A DNA stretch of 64,000 bases from VRUE01 sp963697695 (GCA_963697695.1 OY969094.1:2046001-2110000); one strand, 5' to 3'; shown: positions 18,001-25,864, counted from the first letter of the stretch. Notes: generated by a model not told the origin, from the letters alone. Made by a program: numbers and translations.

Positions 18001-18111
18001 TCTAAGAAAAAGCGACATAGATCGAAGAAGAAGCAGCACGGGAAGCATCGACGTAAGCACCAAGAGCGACGCGATCAGGCGGCAAGCCGATCGACCGGGA
18101 GGGCTGGTTGA
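15088..18111 (+). CDS. Large secreted protein: fibronectin-III-like repeats plus beta-propeller
   Basis: The protein has 1007 residues from GTG 15088, which is preceded by AAGGAGAG. A signal peptide covers about residues 1-28. Three fibronectin-III-like repeats of about 100 residues follow (motifs such as LTPGAEYEVRLVA and LEPNTDHEVTLVA). The remainder contains at least six TolB/WD-like blades with the pattern S.DG..I.F.S, e.g. SDDGSRIFF and TPDGRYILF. The last 40 residues are extremely Lys/Arg/His-rich. It is probably a cell-surface or extracellular protein of unknown ligand. Codon use becomes less GC-rich from about 16.1 kb onward. The next gene begins 1 nt after its stop. Confidence 0.75.
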   Translation: MRRQAKAIVAASALLLTLALGVTLAGAVAPVVTIDPASSVSYTSAHVSGTVDPQDQETYFYFQYSKDPVNEGWSSGAFQGPIAPGAGVQNVSEDLGGLTPGAEYEVRLVAENFADPAQTTSAEPNPIFTTDPVGAPTVSIDPVTTFTGTSAHFSGSINPNAPGGNPSAFDVNWHFECAPACPGSLSGQVSADSSSHVVEADVTGLEPNTDHEVTLVASNAGGQVGDGPESFKTEGMAPVVQTLYAGELDTSEATLAASINPRNSPAAYQFEWGTNAGYGHVVPAAPVSLGTEDNAFHVVTAQLSGLEPGTPYHFRAVATNSDTSETIHGIDRTFTTLAADSVTGPGLPDGRVYEKVSPVQKNGGDIDRGSGTSLTSGRMAQVSFDGKTVAFASKVNFGGSGAPSYSQYISTRHSDGWSTRGISPRTEPDPQFPSEVSKYIWLSDDLSSGVVRVPHTALNPGDPGNDLDLYLWTGDDDAFSRITVPLVPLAPGALTKSFLPMYDASADGRQIVFGSTVPLAPGPVEAGVYEWAEGELRNVGILPDGTPAEYSAMGNGTAATVSTHAGDNVISDDGSRIFFSTRDGFSGQQQMLAVREEGATTREIAGNPGNKPPVFQAAKPSDGSIAFFTSSAHLTPDATGDTADCGAPGVQVSGCPDLFRWSANAAPGNDLTDLTTADPNGGGVLGVLGISDDATTVYFAATGNLAPGAVRGIPNLYLWREGQGVRHVSALSPVVAAQFYLDAGLWSDALMSEAANGGRGTYGSHPRVTPDGRYILFQSFARITAYDNAGFKQLYIYDSLRDEVRCVSCNPMAPHSGADAYLSILMDNEQAHQGFSPNRLRPRNLSDSGGRVFFDTREALVPGDTNGKVDVYKWEDGRLHLISSGESGSNSTFMGASSNGDDVFFVTAQPLVRSDRDVSLDVYDARVGGVAEPAPLPGCQGDECQGTPMAAPGFANPGTSSLTGPGNSASRSKKKRHRSKKKQHGKHRRKHQERRDQAASRSTGRAG

Positions 18112-18112
18112 C

Positions 18113-21079
18113 ATGGGAGCGATGACGAAGGGCGGGCACCTGGGAAATTGCCATCAACGCGGTGGTTCCTCCATGCGCCAGCTAGGTCCTATCGCTTGGC
18201 TGATGCTGATTGGGAGCATCCTGCTATCGATGTCTTTTCCGGCTTCAGTTGGTGCGGCATTCGGAATCGCGGCTTGGGATGGCAATTGGACCGTGGAGGA
18301 AACTGGCGTCGCTTTTAGCCAGGCCGGTGGTCATCCGTATGCGAGCTCGGCCACCTTCGACTTCAATCTGATGCCTCACCCGGAAGGCGGGATGACCGTT
18401 GACGGAGCCGTTCGTAACGTCCGTGTCGAACTACCTCCAGGGCTGGTTGGGGCAGCGAACGCGGTGCCGACCTGCACTCTGGCGGAGCTCTCTCCAGACA
18501 CTGCCAATGCGGACTTTCCGTTGCCGGATTGCCCATTGAGCAGCATGGTAGGACAGGTCAAACTTAGCTTTGACAGTGGTCCCAAATTCATAGGAATTTT
18601 TCCGCTGCTGGTTCCTCTCTTCAACATGGAGCCGCCCCCAGGTGCCCCTGCGCAGTTTGGCTTTCCGGTGGTGGGTTTTCCCGTCCTCTTGACTGCCGAT
18701 GTCCGCAGCGATAGCGACTTCGGTCTGAATCTCAACGTTCGCAACATCAACCAAACGCTGGTTTTCGCTGGTTCTGAAACCACTTTCTGGGGTGTGCCCT
18801 CCGACCCGAGTCATGACTCGCAGCGTTGCATGGCGATCATCTTTCCCAACACGGAATGCACAGGCGAACCAGGCACTGTTTCCGGGCCAAATTCCTACTC
18901 AGTCGCTAACCCAAAGCCCCTGCTGAGGAATCCGACCTCTTGCACGACCTCTGGGACCGGAAGGCCCGTAAACCTTTTTGTTGAATCTTGGCAAGAGCCA
19001 GCTCAAAGTGACGAAGCAAGTTTCGTCACCCATGAGCCTGGCAGCCCCTTGGTTCAGGTTGGCAACGACGGCTGTGATGTCGTGCCCTTCGGACCCGACA
19101 TCACGGTGCAGCCTGCGACCCGTCAGGCTGATTCACCTACTGGCCTGGAAGTCAACCTGACAGTTCCCGAGGAAGGCCTCAATAACCCTAATGGGATCGC
19201 GCAGGCGGATCTCAGGAAGGCAGTGGTCAAGCTTCCAGAGGGAATGACGGTCAACCCTTCCTACGCCGACGGTGTGGAGGTCTGCACGCCTGAGCAGATC
19301 GGTCTGGTTTCGACCAACCCGCCGCGTTTCAACCTCGAGGAGCCAACATGTCCGGAGGCATCGAAGATCGGCACCGTCCACATCGAGACGCCGCTGGTGA
19401 ACGAACCTCTTGACGGATCGCTGATCGCGGCGCAGTCAAACGACGATGCGCAGGCAGGTCACGAGAACCCTTTCAACTCCCTTGTTGCCCTCTACATCGT
19501 TGCCGAGGGAGCGGGCACGCTAGTGAAGCTGCCGGGAGACGTTGCACTGAACGAGAAAACCGGCCAGCTGGTTTCCACTTTCGATGAAAATCCGCAAGTG
19601 CCCTTCAACCGCTTCACGCTGAAGTTCAAGGGAGGTCCCAGAGCACCCCTGGTGACCCCTTCGACCTGCGGCACCTACACCTCGGTCGCCGAACTGACGC
19701 CCTGGTCGCGACCCGATCAGCCCGTAACCGATAGCGATTCCTTCACAGTGAGTACCGAGCCAAACGGGGCCCCTTGCCCAACGTCAGCCGGTGCTCGCCC
19801 CTTCAACCCGGTGCTGCGAGCCGGCACCCTCAACCCCTCCGCCGGCTCCTTCAGCCCCTTCGTCCTGCGCATGAGCCGCAACGACGGCGACCAGGAGATC
19901 ACCTCCTTTGAGTCTTCCCTGCCCGCGGGCCTGGTCGCCAGCCTCGCCGGCACCACCAAGTGCTCAGACGGAGCCCTGGCCCTGGCAGCGACCAGGACCG
20001 GCAAGGCAGAGAAGGCAAGTCCATCCTGTCCTGTCTCCTCGAGGATCGGCACCGCCCTCTCGGGCACCGGCTCAGGCCAGATCCTCACCTACGTCCCAGG
20101 AACGGTCTACCTCGCCGGCCCCTACAACGGAGCCCCTCTCTCGGCGGCGACGATCGTCCCCGCAGCAGTTGGCCCCTTCGACGTCGGCACGATCGTCGTT
20201 AGGGCGGCTCTACGCATAGACCCCGAAACCGCCAAGGTCGCAGTCGACCCCGTCCCCATCCCGTACATCCGAGCGGGCATCGCTCTGCATGTGCGGGACA
20301 TCAGGGTGATCCTCGATAGACCCGACTTCACCCTCAACCCGACCAGCTGCGACCCCAAGGCGGTCACAGCGCGGATGCTTGGAACGGGAGCCAACTTCGC
20401 GATTCCGGGCGACGATGTTGCAGCCGACCTCTTCGAGCGTTTCCAAGCCGCTAACTGCGCCGCTCTGCCCTTCAAGCCAAAGCTCTCCTTCAAGCTCAAG
20501 GGAGGAACCAAGCGAGGTCAGTTCCCTGCCTTCCAGGCGACCTTGAAAGCACGCCCTGGCGATGCCAACCTGGCAAGGACCACGGTCGTCCTCCCAAGGT
20601 CGGAGTTCATCGAACAGGGCCACATCAGAACCGTCTGCACCCGCGTGCAGTTCGCCGCGAACCAATGCCCCCCAGGATCGATCTACGGCCACGCCAGGGC
20701 GATCACGCCGCTCTTCGACACGCCAGTAGAAGGACCGGTTTACCTCCGCTCAAACGGAGGCGAAAGGCTCCTCCCAGACCTAGTCGTCTCCTTGAAGAAC
20801 GGCGAGATCGAGGTTGCCCTCGCCGGCTTCATCGACTCGGTCAAAGGACGAGTCCGAAACGCCTTCAACGTCATCCCAGACGCCCCGGTGACCAAGTTCA
20901 CCCTGAACATGCAGGGCGGTAAGAAGGGCCTCCTCGTCAACCACCTCGACCTCTGCAAGGTCACCTCGAGGGCCGATGTGAAGATGGTCGGCCAGAACGG
21001 CAAGGTGGTCGAGACGAGGCCGAAGATGGGGACTTCGTGCAAGAGACAGGCCGGGGCCCAGCGCGATTCCCAGCGCTAG
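18113..21079 (+). CDS. Large secreted protein of unknown function (Thermoleophilia-type repeats)
   Basis: The frame from ATG 18113 gives 988 residues. The ATG at 18173 gives a more typical signal peptide (MRQLGPIAWLMLIGS and onward) and may be the true start. The mature part repeats a module with VKLPEGMTVNPS, CP.ASKIGT, a long beta-rich stretch and FNPVLRAGTLNPSAG. I recognise no enzymatic motif. It forms a unit with the propeller gene just upstream. The first 1.6 kb has clearly lower GC and more A/T-ending codons than the last 1.3 kb, which suggests a mosaic origin. Confidence 0.65.
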   Translation: MGAMTKGGHLGNCHQRGGSSMRQLGPIAWLMLIGSILLSMSFPASVGAAFGIAAWDGNWTVEETGVAFSQAGGHPYASSATFDFNLMPHPEGGMTVDGAVRNVRVELPPGLVGAANAVPTCTLAELSPDTANADFPLPDCPLSSMVGQVKLSFDSGPKFIGIFPLLVPLFNMEPPPGAPAQFGFPVVGFPVLLTADVRSDSDFGLNLNVRNINQTLVFAGSETTFWGVPSDPSHDSQRCMAIIFPNTECTGEPGTVSGPNSYSVANPKPLLRNPTSCTTSGTGRPVNLFVESWQEPAQSDEASFVTHEPGSPLVQVGNDGCDVVPFGPDITVQPATRQADSPTGLEVNLTVPEEGLNNPNGIAQADLRKAVVKLPEGMTVNPSYADGVEVCTPEQIGLVSTNPPRFNLEEPTCPEASKIGTVHIETPLVNEPLDGSLIAAQSNDDAQAGHENPFNSLVALYIVAEGAGTLVKLPGDVALNEKTGQLVSTFDENPQVPFNRFTLKFKGGPRAPLVTPSTCGTYTSVAELTPWSRPDQPVTDSDSFTVSTEPNGAPCPTSAGARPFNPVLRAGTLNPSAGSFSPFVLRMSRNDGDQEITSFESSLPAGLVASLAGTTKCSDGALALAATRTGKAEKASPSCPVSSRIGTALSGTGSGQILTYVPGTVYLAGPYNGAPLSAATIVPAAVGPFDVGTIVVRAALRIDPETAKVAVDPVPIPYIRAGIALHVRDIRVILDRPDFTLNPTSCDPKAVTARMLGTGANFAIPGDDVAADLFERFQAANCAALPFKPKLSFKLKGGTKRGQFPAFQATLKARPGDANLARTTVVLPRSEFIEQGHIRTVCTRVQFAANQCPPGSIYGHARAITPLFDTPVEGPVYLRSNGGERLLPDLVVSLKNGEIEVALAGFIDSVKGRVRNAFNVIPDAPVTKFTLNMQGGKKGLLVNHLDLCKVTSRADVKMVGQNGKVVETRPKMGTSCKRQAGAQRDSQR

Positions 21080-21100
21080 GGCTCTATTAAGGCCGGGATC

Positions 21101-21141
21101 GGGCCGCCCAAGGTTCCTCTCAGCGAGACTTTGGGCGGCCC
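21101..21141 (+). terminator. Strong GC-rich hairpin after the secreted-protein gene
   Basis: GGGCCGCCCAA (21101-21111) pairs perfectly with TTGGGCGGCCC (21131-21141) around a 19-nt loop, 22 nt after the stop. No U-tract follows, so it is either a weak intrinsic terminator or an mRNA 3'-end stabiliser. A smaller CTAGAG/CTCTAG hairpin sits at 21147-21166. Confidence 0.55.
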
Positions 21142-21236
21142 ATCCTCTAGAGTGCCGAAGCTCTAGGGACCCGAGTGTGTTTGGGGAGCATGGGAAGCTT
21201 GGGTAAATGGGAAAGCTGATGAAGGGGAGGGATCCG

Positions 21237-21725
21237 GTGGGGAAGACCAAATCGAGCGCTTTGTTTGCAGTGGCCCTGGCAGTGGCCCTGCTTGTCGTGC
21301 CTTTGGCCTTTGCGGCCGAAACCACCCGCGAGGCCTACACCGAAGCGGTCGAGCCGATCTGCAAGGCCAACACGAAGGCCAACGAACGGATCCTCAAAGG
21401 CGTGCGGGGCAAGGTCAAAGCCGGCCAGCTCGACGCCGCTGCCGCCCAGTTCTCCAAAGCAGCCTCGGCCCTGCGCAAGACGATCGTCCAGCTCAAGGCC
21501 GTCCCCCAGCCGACCGCCGACGAAGCCAAGCTCGGCAAATGGCTGAAATACGTCGAAGAAGAGGCGACCCTCTTCCAGAAAACGGCGAAAAAGCTGAAGG
21601 CCGACGACAAGGTCGGCGCCCAGCGGATGGTGATCCAGCTGACCCGCAACGCCAACCAGGCGAACAACCAGGTCTTGGGCTTCGAATTCACCTACTGCCG
21701 CTTCGAACCCTCGAAATTCACCTGA
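21237..21725 (+). CDS. Small secreted helical protein, unknown function
   Basis: From GTG 21237 the protein has 162 residues. The start is chosen because AAGGGGAGGG lies about 7 nt upstream and the product then begins with a normal signal peptide ending at AFA-AE. ATG 21207 is an in-frame alternative. The mature part is charged and mostly helical, with two Cys (EPICKAN and FTYCRFE) that could bridge. I recognise no family. It is 8 nt upstream of the next secreted-protein gene, so they probably form one operon. Confidence 0.6.
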   Translation: MGKTKSSALFAVALAVALLVVPLAFAAETTREAYTEAVEPICKANTKANERILKGVRGKVKAGQLDAAAAQFSKAASALRKTIVQLKAVPQPTADEAKLGKWLKYVEEEATLFQKTAKKLKADDKVGAQRMVIQLTRNANQANNQVLGFEFTYCRFEPSKFT

Positions 21726-21733
21726 GAGAGACG

Positions 21734-22522
21734 ATGAAGATGGCTGCGACGAGGAAAGCCGCGCTCGCGGGGGGCTTGCTCTGTCTCGCTTTCGGCACCT
21801 TCGCTCAGGCGGAGGTGACCCAAAAAGGCACCTTGCGCGTCTCCTTCGGCGGCAAGATCGCCCCACACAAGCTGCCGCGGGTGGGTACGGCTCCGGTGGA
21901 GGTCTCCATCTCGGGCGACATCACGACCACCGACAACAGCGCACCGCCACAGCTGCGCACGATCACGATGTCGATCAACCGCAACGGCAAGCTGGACTAC
22001 AAGGGCCTTCCAAATTGCCGCTTCCATCAGATCCAGCCCGCCACGACCGGCGAAGCCCGCGAAGCCTGCGCTCGCTCCCTGGTCGGCAACGGCTCCTTCA
22101 GGGCCAACGTCGCCCTGCCGGAACAGTCGCCCTTCCCCTCCAATGGAAAGGTTCTCGCCTTCAACGGCAAGCTGCACGGCAAGCAGGTGATCTTCGCTCA
22201 CATCTACGGCACGGAACCCCTGCCGACTTCCTTCACCCTGCCCTTCGAGCTGAGGCGACAGAACAAAGGGGTCTTCGCCACGACCCTCGTCGCTCAGCTG
22301 CCCCGGGTGGCTGCGCAATGGGGCTACGTCAGCGGGGTTTCCCTGAACCTGCAGCGACGCTTCAATTATCGCGGCAAGAGCCACAGTTATATCTCCGCCG
22401 GGTGTCCCGCTCCCAAGGGCTTCCCCGGCGTGAGCTTCACCTTCGCGCAAGCCTCCTTCGCCTTCGAAGACGGCAGGACGCTTACCTCGAAGATGACGCG
22501 GGACTGCGGGGTCCGTAAGTAG
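21734..22522 (+). CDS. Secreted protein, unknown function
   Basis: The 262-residue protein has a signal peptide (about residues 1-25, ending AQA-E). The mature part is beta-rich, with GTLRVSFGGKIAPHKLPR near the N-terminus and an inner disulphide candidate pair (NCRF, EACARS). The pattern resembles a secreted family common in Solirubrobacterales, recognised from general character only. GAGAGACG upstream of the ATG is a plausible ribosome-binding site. It follows the previous small secreted gene by 8 nt. Confidence 0.62.
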   Translation: MKMAATRKAALAGGLLCLAFGTFAQAEVTQKGTLRVSFGGKIAPHKLPRVGTAPVEVSISGDITTTDNSAPPQLRTITMSINRNGKLDYKGLPNCRFHQIQPATTGEAREACARSLVGNGSFRANVALPEQSPFPSNGKVLAFNGKLHGKQVIFAHIYGTEPLPTSFTLPFELRRQNKGVFATTLVAQLPRVAAQWGYVSGVSLNLQRRFNYRGKSHSYISAGCPAPKGFPGVSFTFAQASFAFEDGRTLTSKMTRDCGVRK

Positions 22523-22580
22523 GTATCTTCGCCCCTGAGGCTCTGGTGGCTAGGCTAGGCCCTGGCCACCCAAGCCATCT

Positions 22581-22653
<73 letters not shown>

Positions 22654-22709
22654 TTGAATCCATGCCGTGAGCAGGCGCTTCTGCCCCCTGATCGTTAGGC
22701 TGCCGCTTC

Positions 22710-23852
22710 GTGGACTTCGCCCTGTCGGACGAGCAGGAGGACTTCGTCGACGCGATCCGCCGCTACTGCGATCACGAGTGCGGCACGCCGGATCAGCGCG
22801 AGCGCTTGACCGAGGGCTACACCGAGCACCACAACGCGACGATCTACAAGGAGATGGCCGAGCTCGGCTGGCTTGGGGTGACGATCCCAGAGGAGTACGG
22901 CGGCTCCGGCGGGACCATGCTCGACGCCTGCATCTTCATGGAGGAGACCTCGCGGGCGCTCGCCCCGATCGGCGGCTACGCGACGACGCTGATCGTCGCC
23001 GGCGCCACGCAGCGCTTCGGCACCGAGGAGCAGAAGCAGGAGATCCTCGGCGGGATCGCGGGTGGCGCCGTGGAGGCGATCGCGATGACCGAGCCCGAGG
23101 CCGGCTCGGACGTCGGCGCCCTGACCACCTCCGCCGCACAGGTCAACGGCGGCTTCGTGATCAACGGGCAGAAGGTCTTCTGCTCCAACGCCCATATCGC
23201 CGACCACGTCCTGGTCGTCTGCCGCACGACCAAGGGAGCCACCAAGCACGAAGGCCTGACGATGATCTGGGTGCCCCGCGATGCCGAGGGGCTCGAGGTG
23301 ATCCCGATCGACACGATGGGCGGGCGCGATACCAACCACCTCTACTTCACCGACGTCGAGGCTCCGGCCGACGCCGTCCTCGGCCAGGTCGACCAGGCCT
23401 GGACCCAGCTCATGGCCGGGCTCAACGTCGAGCGGCTGATCCTCGCCGCGACGATGCTCGGCATCGCCCAGCGCGTCTTCGACGACCTCATCGTCTACGT
23501 CAAGGAGCGCGAGCAGTTTGGCCGCCCGATCGGCTCCTTCCAGTCGCTCCAGCACCGCATCGCCGACATGGCGACCGAGATCGAGGCGGCGCGCCTGATG
23601 ACCCGCTGGGTCGCCACGCTCACCGACGAGGATCCCGACCGGATGCTTCCTCGCGAGGCCTCGATGGTGAAGCTCTTCGTCACCGAAACTGCCAAGAAGG
23701 CGGCGCTGGACGGCATGCAGATGATGGGCGGCTACGGCTACGCTTCCGAGTACGACATGGAGCGCCTCGTCCGCAGCTCGCTGGTCTCGACCATCTACGG
23801 CGGCACCTCCGAGATCCAGCGCAACATCATCGCCAAGACCTTCGGTCTCTGA
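22710..23852 (+). CDS. Acyl-CoA dehydrogenase family protein
   Basis: This 380-residue protein has the usual three parts: an N-terminal helical domain (DFALSDEQEDFVDAIRRY), a beta domain with MTEPEAGSDVGAL for FAD binding, and a C-terminal helical domain with QMMGGYGY and GGTSEIQRNIIAK. It oxidises an acyl-CoA at the alpha-beta bond, passing electrons to ETF; the chain-length preference is not evident. TAGGCT at 22696-22701 ends 9 nt before the GTG start, so the mRNA is probably leaderless. Confidence 0.88.
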   Translation: MDFALSDEQEDFVDAIRRYCDHECGTPDQRERLTEGYTEHHNATIYKEMAELGWLGVTIPEEYGGSGGTMLDACIFMEETSRALAPIGGYATTLIVAGATQRFGTEEQKQEILGGIAGGAVEAIAMTEPEAGSDVGALTTSAAQVNGGFVINGQKVFCSNAHIADHVLVVCRTTKGATKHEGLTMIWVPRDAEGLEVIPIDTMGGRDTNHLYFTDVEAPADAVLGQVDQAWTQLMAGLNVERLILAATMLGIAQRVFDDLIVYVKEREQFGRPIGSFQSLQHRIADMATEIEAARLMTRWVATLTDEDPDRMLPREASMVKLFVTETAKKAALDGMQMMGGYGYASEYDMERLVRSSLVSTIYGGTSEIQRNIIAKTFGL

Positions 23853-23913
23853 GCCCCGCCCACACGTCGCCCAGAGCGCTCAAACGGCATACTCCATTCG
23901 GCAGGAAGTGAGA

Positions 23914-24009
23914 GCGCCCGTAGCTCAGTGGTCAACGGGCTTTTAACGAGGCCCAAAGAGCGTCGGTCTTTCAAGCCGAAGGTCGCGAGTTCGATTCTCG
24001 CCGGGCGCA
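23914..24009 (+). tRNA. tRNA-Glu-like gene (anticodon TTC) with an enlarged D-loop
   Basis: The acceptor stem GCGCCCG/CGGGCGC is perfect, with discriminator A at 24009. The anticodon loop CTTTCAA gives TTC, and the T-arm GCGAG-TTCGATT-CTCGC is normal. The D-stem GCTC/GAGC can pair, but about 25 nt (23932-23956) take the place of the usual two or three loop bases. This extra stretch can form a GGGC/GCCC mini-hairpin. Total length is 96 nt instead of about 73. It may be a functional tRNA with an abnormal D-loop or an inactive copy. Its 3' part is repeated at 25286-25328. Confidence 0.7.
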
Positions 24010-24174
24010 TTCCGCTGCTTTCCTGGCAGCGCCGCGCCTTTCCCAGTGCAGAGCCGAATCCACGGCTTCCTCTCGAATCGCCGTTCCGCGTCCGACCCGG
24101 GCGTTCCGGCCCGTTCCGCAGAGCCTTGGTCGCATCCTGGTCGCATTTTCACGGCCGAATAGGCTCCAGCGGCA

Positions 24175-24384
24175 ATGGCGGACGAAGCACGGCAAAAGGC
24201 ACGCGCGAATGTGCAGCGCGCTCAGGCCAAAGTCGAGCGTACCCAGGGCCAACTTGAGAAAGCCCGGGAGGCGCGGCGCGAGAGCTTCAAGCAGGCGCGA
24301 AAAGCCGGTCTCTCGCTGGCCGAGATCGGCAAAGCGGCCAACCTGCACCGCAGCCGAGTCGATCAGATCCTCCAGGGGAAGTAG
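24175..24384 (+). CDS. Small coiled-coil plus helix-turn-helix protein
   Basis: The 69-residue protein has a highly charged N-terminal helix (about residues 1-45), likely a coiled coil, then LSLAEIGKAANLHRSRVDQIL, which has the shape of a sigma-region-4-type helix-turn-helix. It is probably a DNA-binding regulator of the surrounding island. No ribosome-binding site is clear. A perfect 11-bp hairpin follows the stop by 4 nt. Confidence 0.6.
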   Translation: MADEARQKARANVQRAQAKVERTQGQLEKAREARRESFKQARKAGLSLAEIGKAANLHRSRVDQILQGK

Positions 24385-24388
24385 CCGC

Positions 24389-24414
24389 GGGCTGTCTAGT
24401 CGCCTAGACAGCCC
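24389..24414. terminator. Perfect 11-bp hairpin after the small HTH gene
   Basis: GGGCTGTCTAG (24389-24399) and CTAGACAGCCC (24404-24414) are perfect reverse complements around a TCGC loop. It begins 4 nt after the stop codon. No T-tract follows, so it may act as a terminator, a stabiliser or a protein-binding palindrome. Confidence 0.5.
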
Positions 24415-24500
24415 TGCTACTCCGGGCGACCTGAAGAAGCGGCCCCCGGCGGCGCGTGAACGCCAACCGAGGACCTGACCACAAGGAGAGTGACCTCCTC

Positions 24501-25069
24501 ATGGCTAACGAGAACCCTAAGGGGCGCGACCCAGCCGTCGTCCTCACGATCCTGCCGATCAGGTCTGCTTCCTGCGCCGGGTCTTCGAGATGGCGCGCGA
24601 CGGCGTCAGAGACGAGCTGGCGCAGTATCTGGACCGACTACGAGAACCGAGCCGCCTGCGCCGCGAGGAGGCTGTCTACGGGCGTCTCCTCGCAGCTCTG
24701 GAGGAGCGCGTGATCGTCCCCGACCGCGATGCCCGCACCGTCCTGGGCGACTTGGCAAAGATCATCGACGCCGACAACGAGTACCGCCGTGTCGTCACCG
24801 AGCATGAGTGGGGTCATGCGCTCTCACTGGATCGCGCTGCACAGGACGACATCGCCGCGGGCGAGCGCTACCTGGAGTTGCTTCCAGAGGGGTTCGTCAA
24901 GCTCGTCCGAGGGGCTGGCTACGGTCCTCGGGAATACACGCACGAGGTCGTCGCTGAGGTCTATTCAATGTTGATGGGACGATGGCGGCTAGGGCAAACC
25001 GGACAACCCCCGTGGCTTCACGCGGAGGTCTATGAGCTTGTTAGGAGGGTAGCTGGATGGAATCAATGA
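24501..25069 (+). pseudogene. Probable frameshifted gene; C-terminal part has an HEWGH motif
   Basis: ATG 24501 follows AAGGAG and begins a plausible protein (about 20 residues, to VVLTILP). That frame then becomes atypical, while the frame one base back continues with DQVCFLRRVFEMARDGVRDEL and a long charged helical protein to 25069. The two parts join naturally near 24555-24560, so a single frameshift probably interrupts one gene of about 189 residues. If ATG 24590 is used instead, the product is 159 residues. It contains HEWGH (residues 72-76), matching the HExxH zinc-peptidase motif, and a later Glu-rich helix; this could be chance. The ribosome-binding site sits in an AGGAG/CTCCT hairpin. 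No slippery site is visible. Confidence 0.5.
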
Positions 25070-25218
25070 AACTGCCGGCCGGATACCTTCTGCCAGCGGG
25101 CACAACGATGGCTGATGTTCAGCGGCTTGAGCTTGAGCTGCTGGCGAGCGAGGGCTTGGACGTAAAAGATCTTCAGCCCAAAGATGACCGTGAAGAGGGT
25201 CATCCAAACGGGCAGTAG
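25057..25218 (+). CDS. Small acidic protein, unknown
   Basis: ATG 25057 starts a 53-residue frame with GGAGGG 7 nt upstream. It overlaps the end of the preceding frame by 13 nt, suggesting translational coupling. The product is leucine-rich in the middle and ends in an acidic tail. No family is recognised. The good ribosome-binding site is the main support. Confidence 0.45.
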   Translation: MESMKLPAGYLLPAGTTMADVQRLELELLASEGLDVKDLQPKDDREEGHPNGQ

Positions 25219-25285
25219 CACCCTCGGGTCGCATTTCTGTCACATAACTGCTGCAAGTCTGCTCGGCGTGCGGGGGACACTTCTC

Positions 25286-25328
25286 TCAAGCCGAAGGTCG
25301 CGAACTTGATTCTCGCCGGGCGCATTCC
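25286..25328 (+). repeat. Degenerate copy of the tRNA-Glu 3' end (attR-like)
   Basis: This matches 23971-24013 in direct orientation with three substitutions, all in the T-stem/T-loop region (GAACTTGATTC instead of GAGTTCGATTC). The changes break the T-arm, so it is not a second tRNA. It is best read as an integration scar. Confidence 0.7.
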
Positions 25329-25393
25329 TCGCTTTCCGGGAGGCTTCTGTCGGCAAAGGTAAGTCCTGGACTCGATCCGGTTGATCGGGGACG

Positions 25394-25864
25394 ATGTGGG
25401 CGATGACTGTCGTCAATGAGAAATCCCGTGTGGCGCCGCTCGACGCTGCAGCGATGGAGCGGCTGAGTGAGGCGCTTGACCGCGAGGGCGTGGTTGCGGC
25501 GATGTTGATCGGCTCGCAGGCGCGGGGCACCGCAGGGCCGCTTTCGGATGTCGATATCGCCATCTGGTGTGACCCGAGCCTGGATTCCCGTGGGCGCTTC
25601 GATCTTCAGCTCGATCTGGCAGGTGCTGCCGCACGGGCCCTGCATACAGACGAGATCGACGTCGTCCCGCTCAATGACGCTCCGCCGCTCATGCGCCACC
25701 GTGCTATTCGCGACGGCAAGAGATTGGTCGAGCGCGACCCCAACGAGCGAGTCCGCTTGGAGACCAGGGCGATACTCGACTATCTCGATACCGCACCGTT
25801 GCGCGTCGAGCTCGGACGCGGAATGCGACGACGAATGAGGGAAGGCCGCTTTGGTCGACGTTGA
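25394..25864 (+). CDS. MntA-like nucleotidyltransferase antitoxin
   Basis: The frame gives 156 residues from ATG 25394 or 153 from ATG 25403. It has the minimal nucleotidyltransferase signature GS-x10-D-x-D: GSQARGTAGPLSDVDIAIW. The third acidic residue is probably in TDEIDVV. It is directly followed, 15 nt later, by a HepT-like gene. In characterised HepT-MntA modules, MntA adenylylates HepT on its Tyr to neutralise it; that role is inferred from family and order. It lies just outside the attR-like repeat. Confidence 0.78.
   Translation: MWAMTVVNEKSRVAPLDAAAMERLSEALDREGVVAAMLIGSQARGTAGPLSDVDIAIWCDPSLDSRGRFDLQLDLAGAAARALHTDEIDVVPLNDAPPLMRHRAIRDGKRLVERDPNERVRLETRAILDYLDTAPLRVELGRGMRRRMREGRFGRR

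Larger units (their letters stand above)
23971..25328. mobile_element. Small segment bounded by a tRNA-Glu 3'-end direct repeat (island-like)
   Basis: The 43 nt at 23971-24013 (from inside the tRNA anticodon loop to just past its end) recur in direct orientation at 25286-25328 with 40 of 43 identical. This is the attL/attR pattern of elements that integrate into tRNA 3' ends. The enclosed segment holds a small HTH gene, a probable frameshifted gene and a 53-residue ORF. No integrase is visible, so it may be a remnant or mobilised in trans. It could instead be a local duplication. Confidence 0.55.

Noticed and set aside
25286..25328. Possible second tRNA-Glu
   Set aside because: Only the 3' half is present and the T-arm is broken by substitutions.
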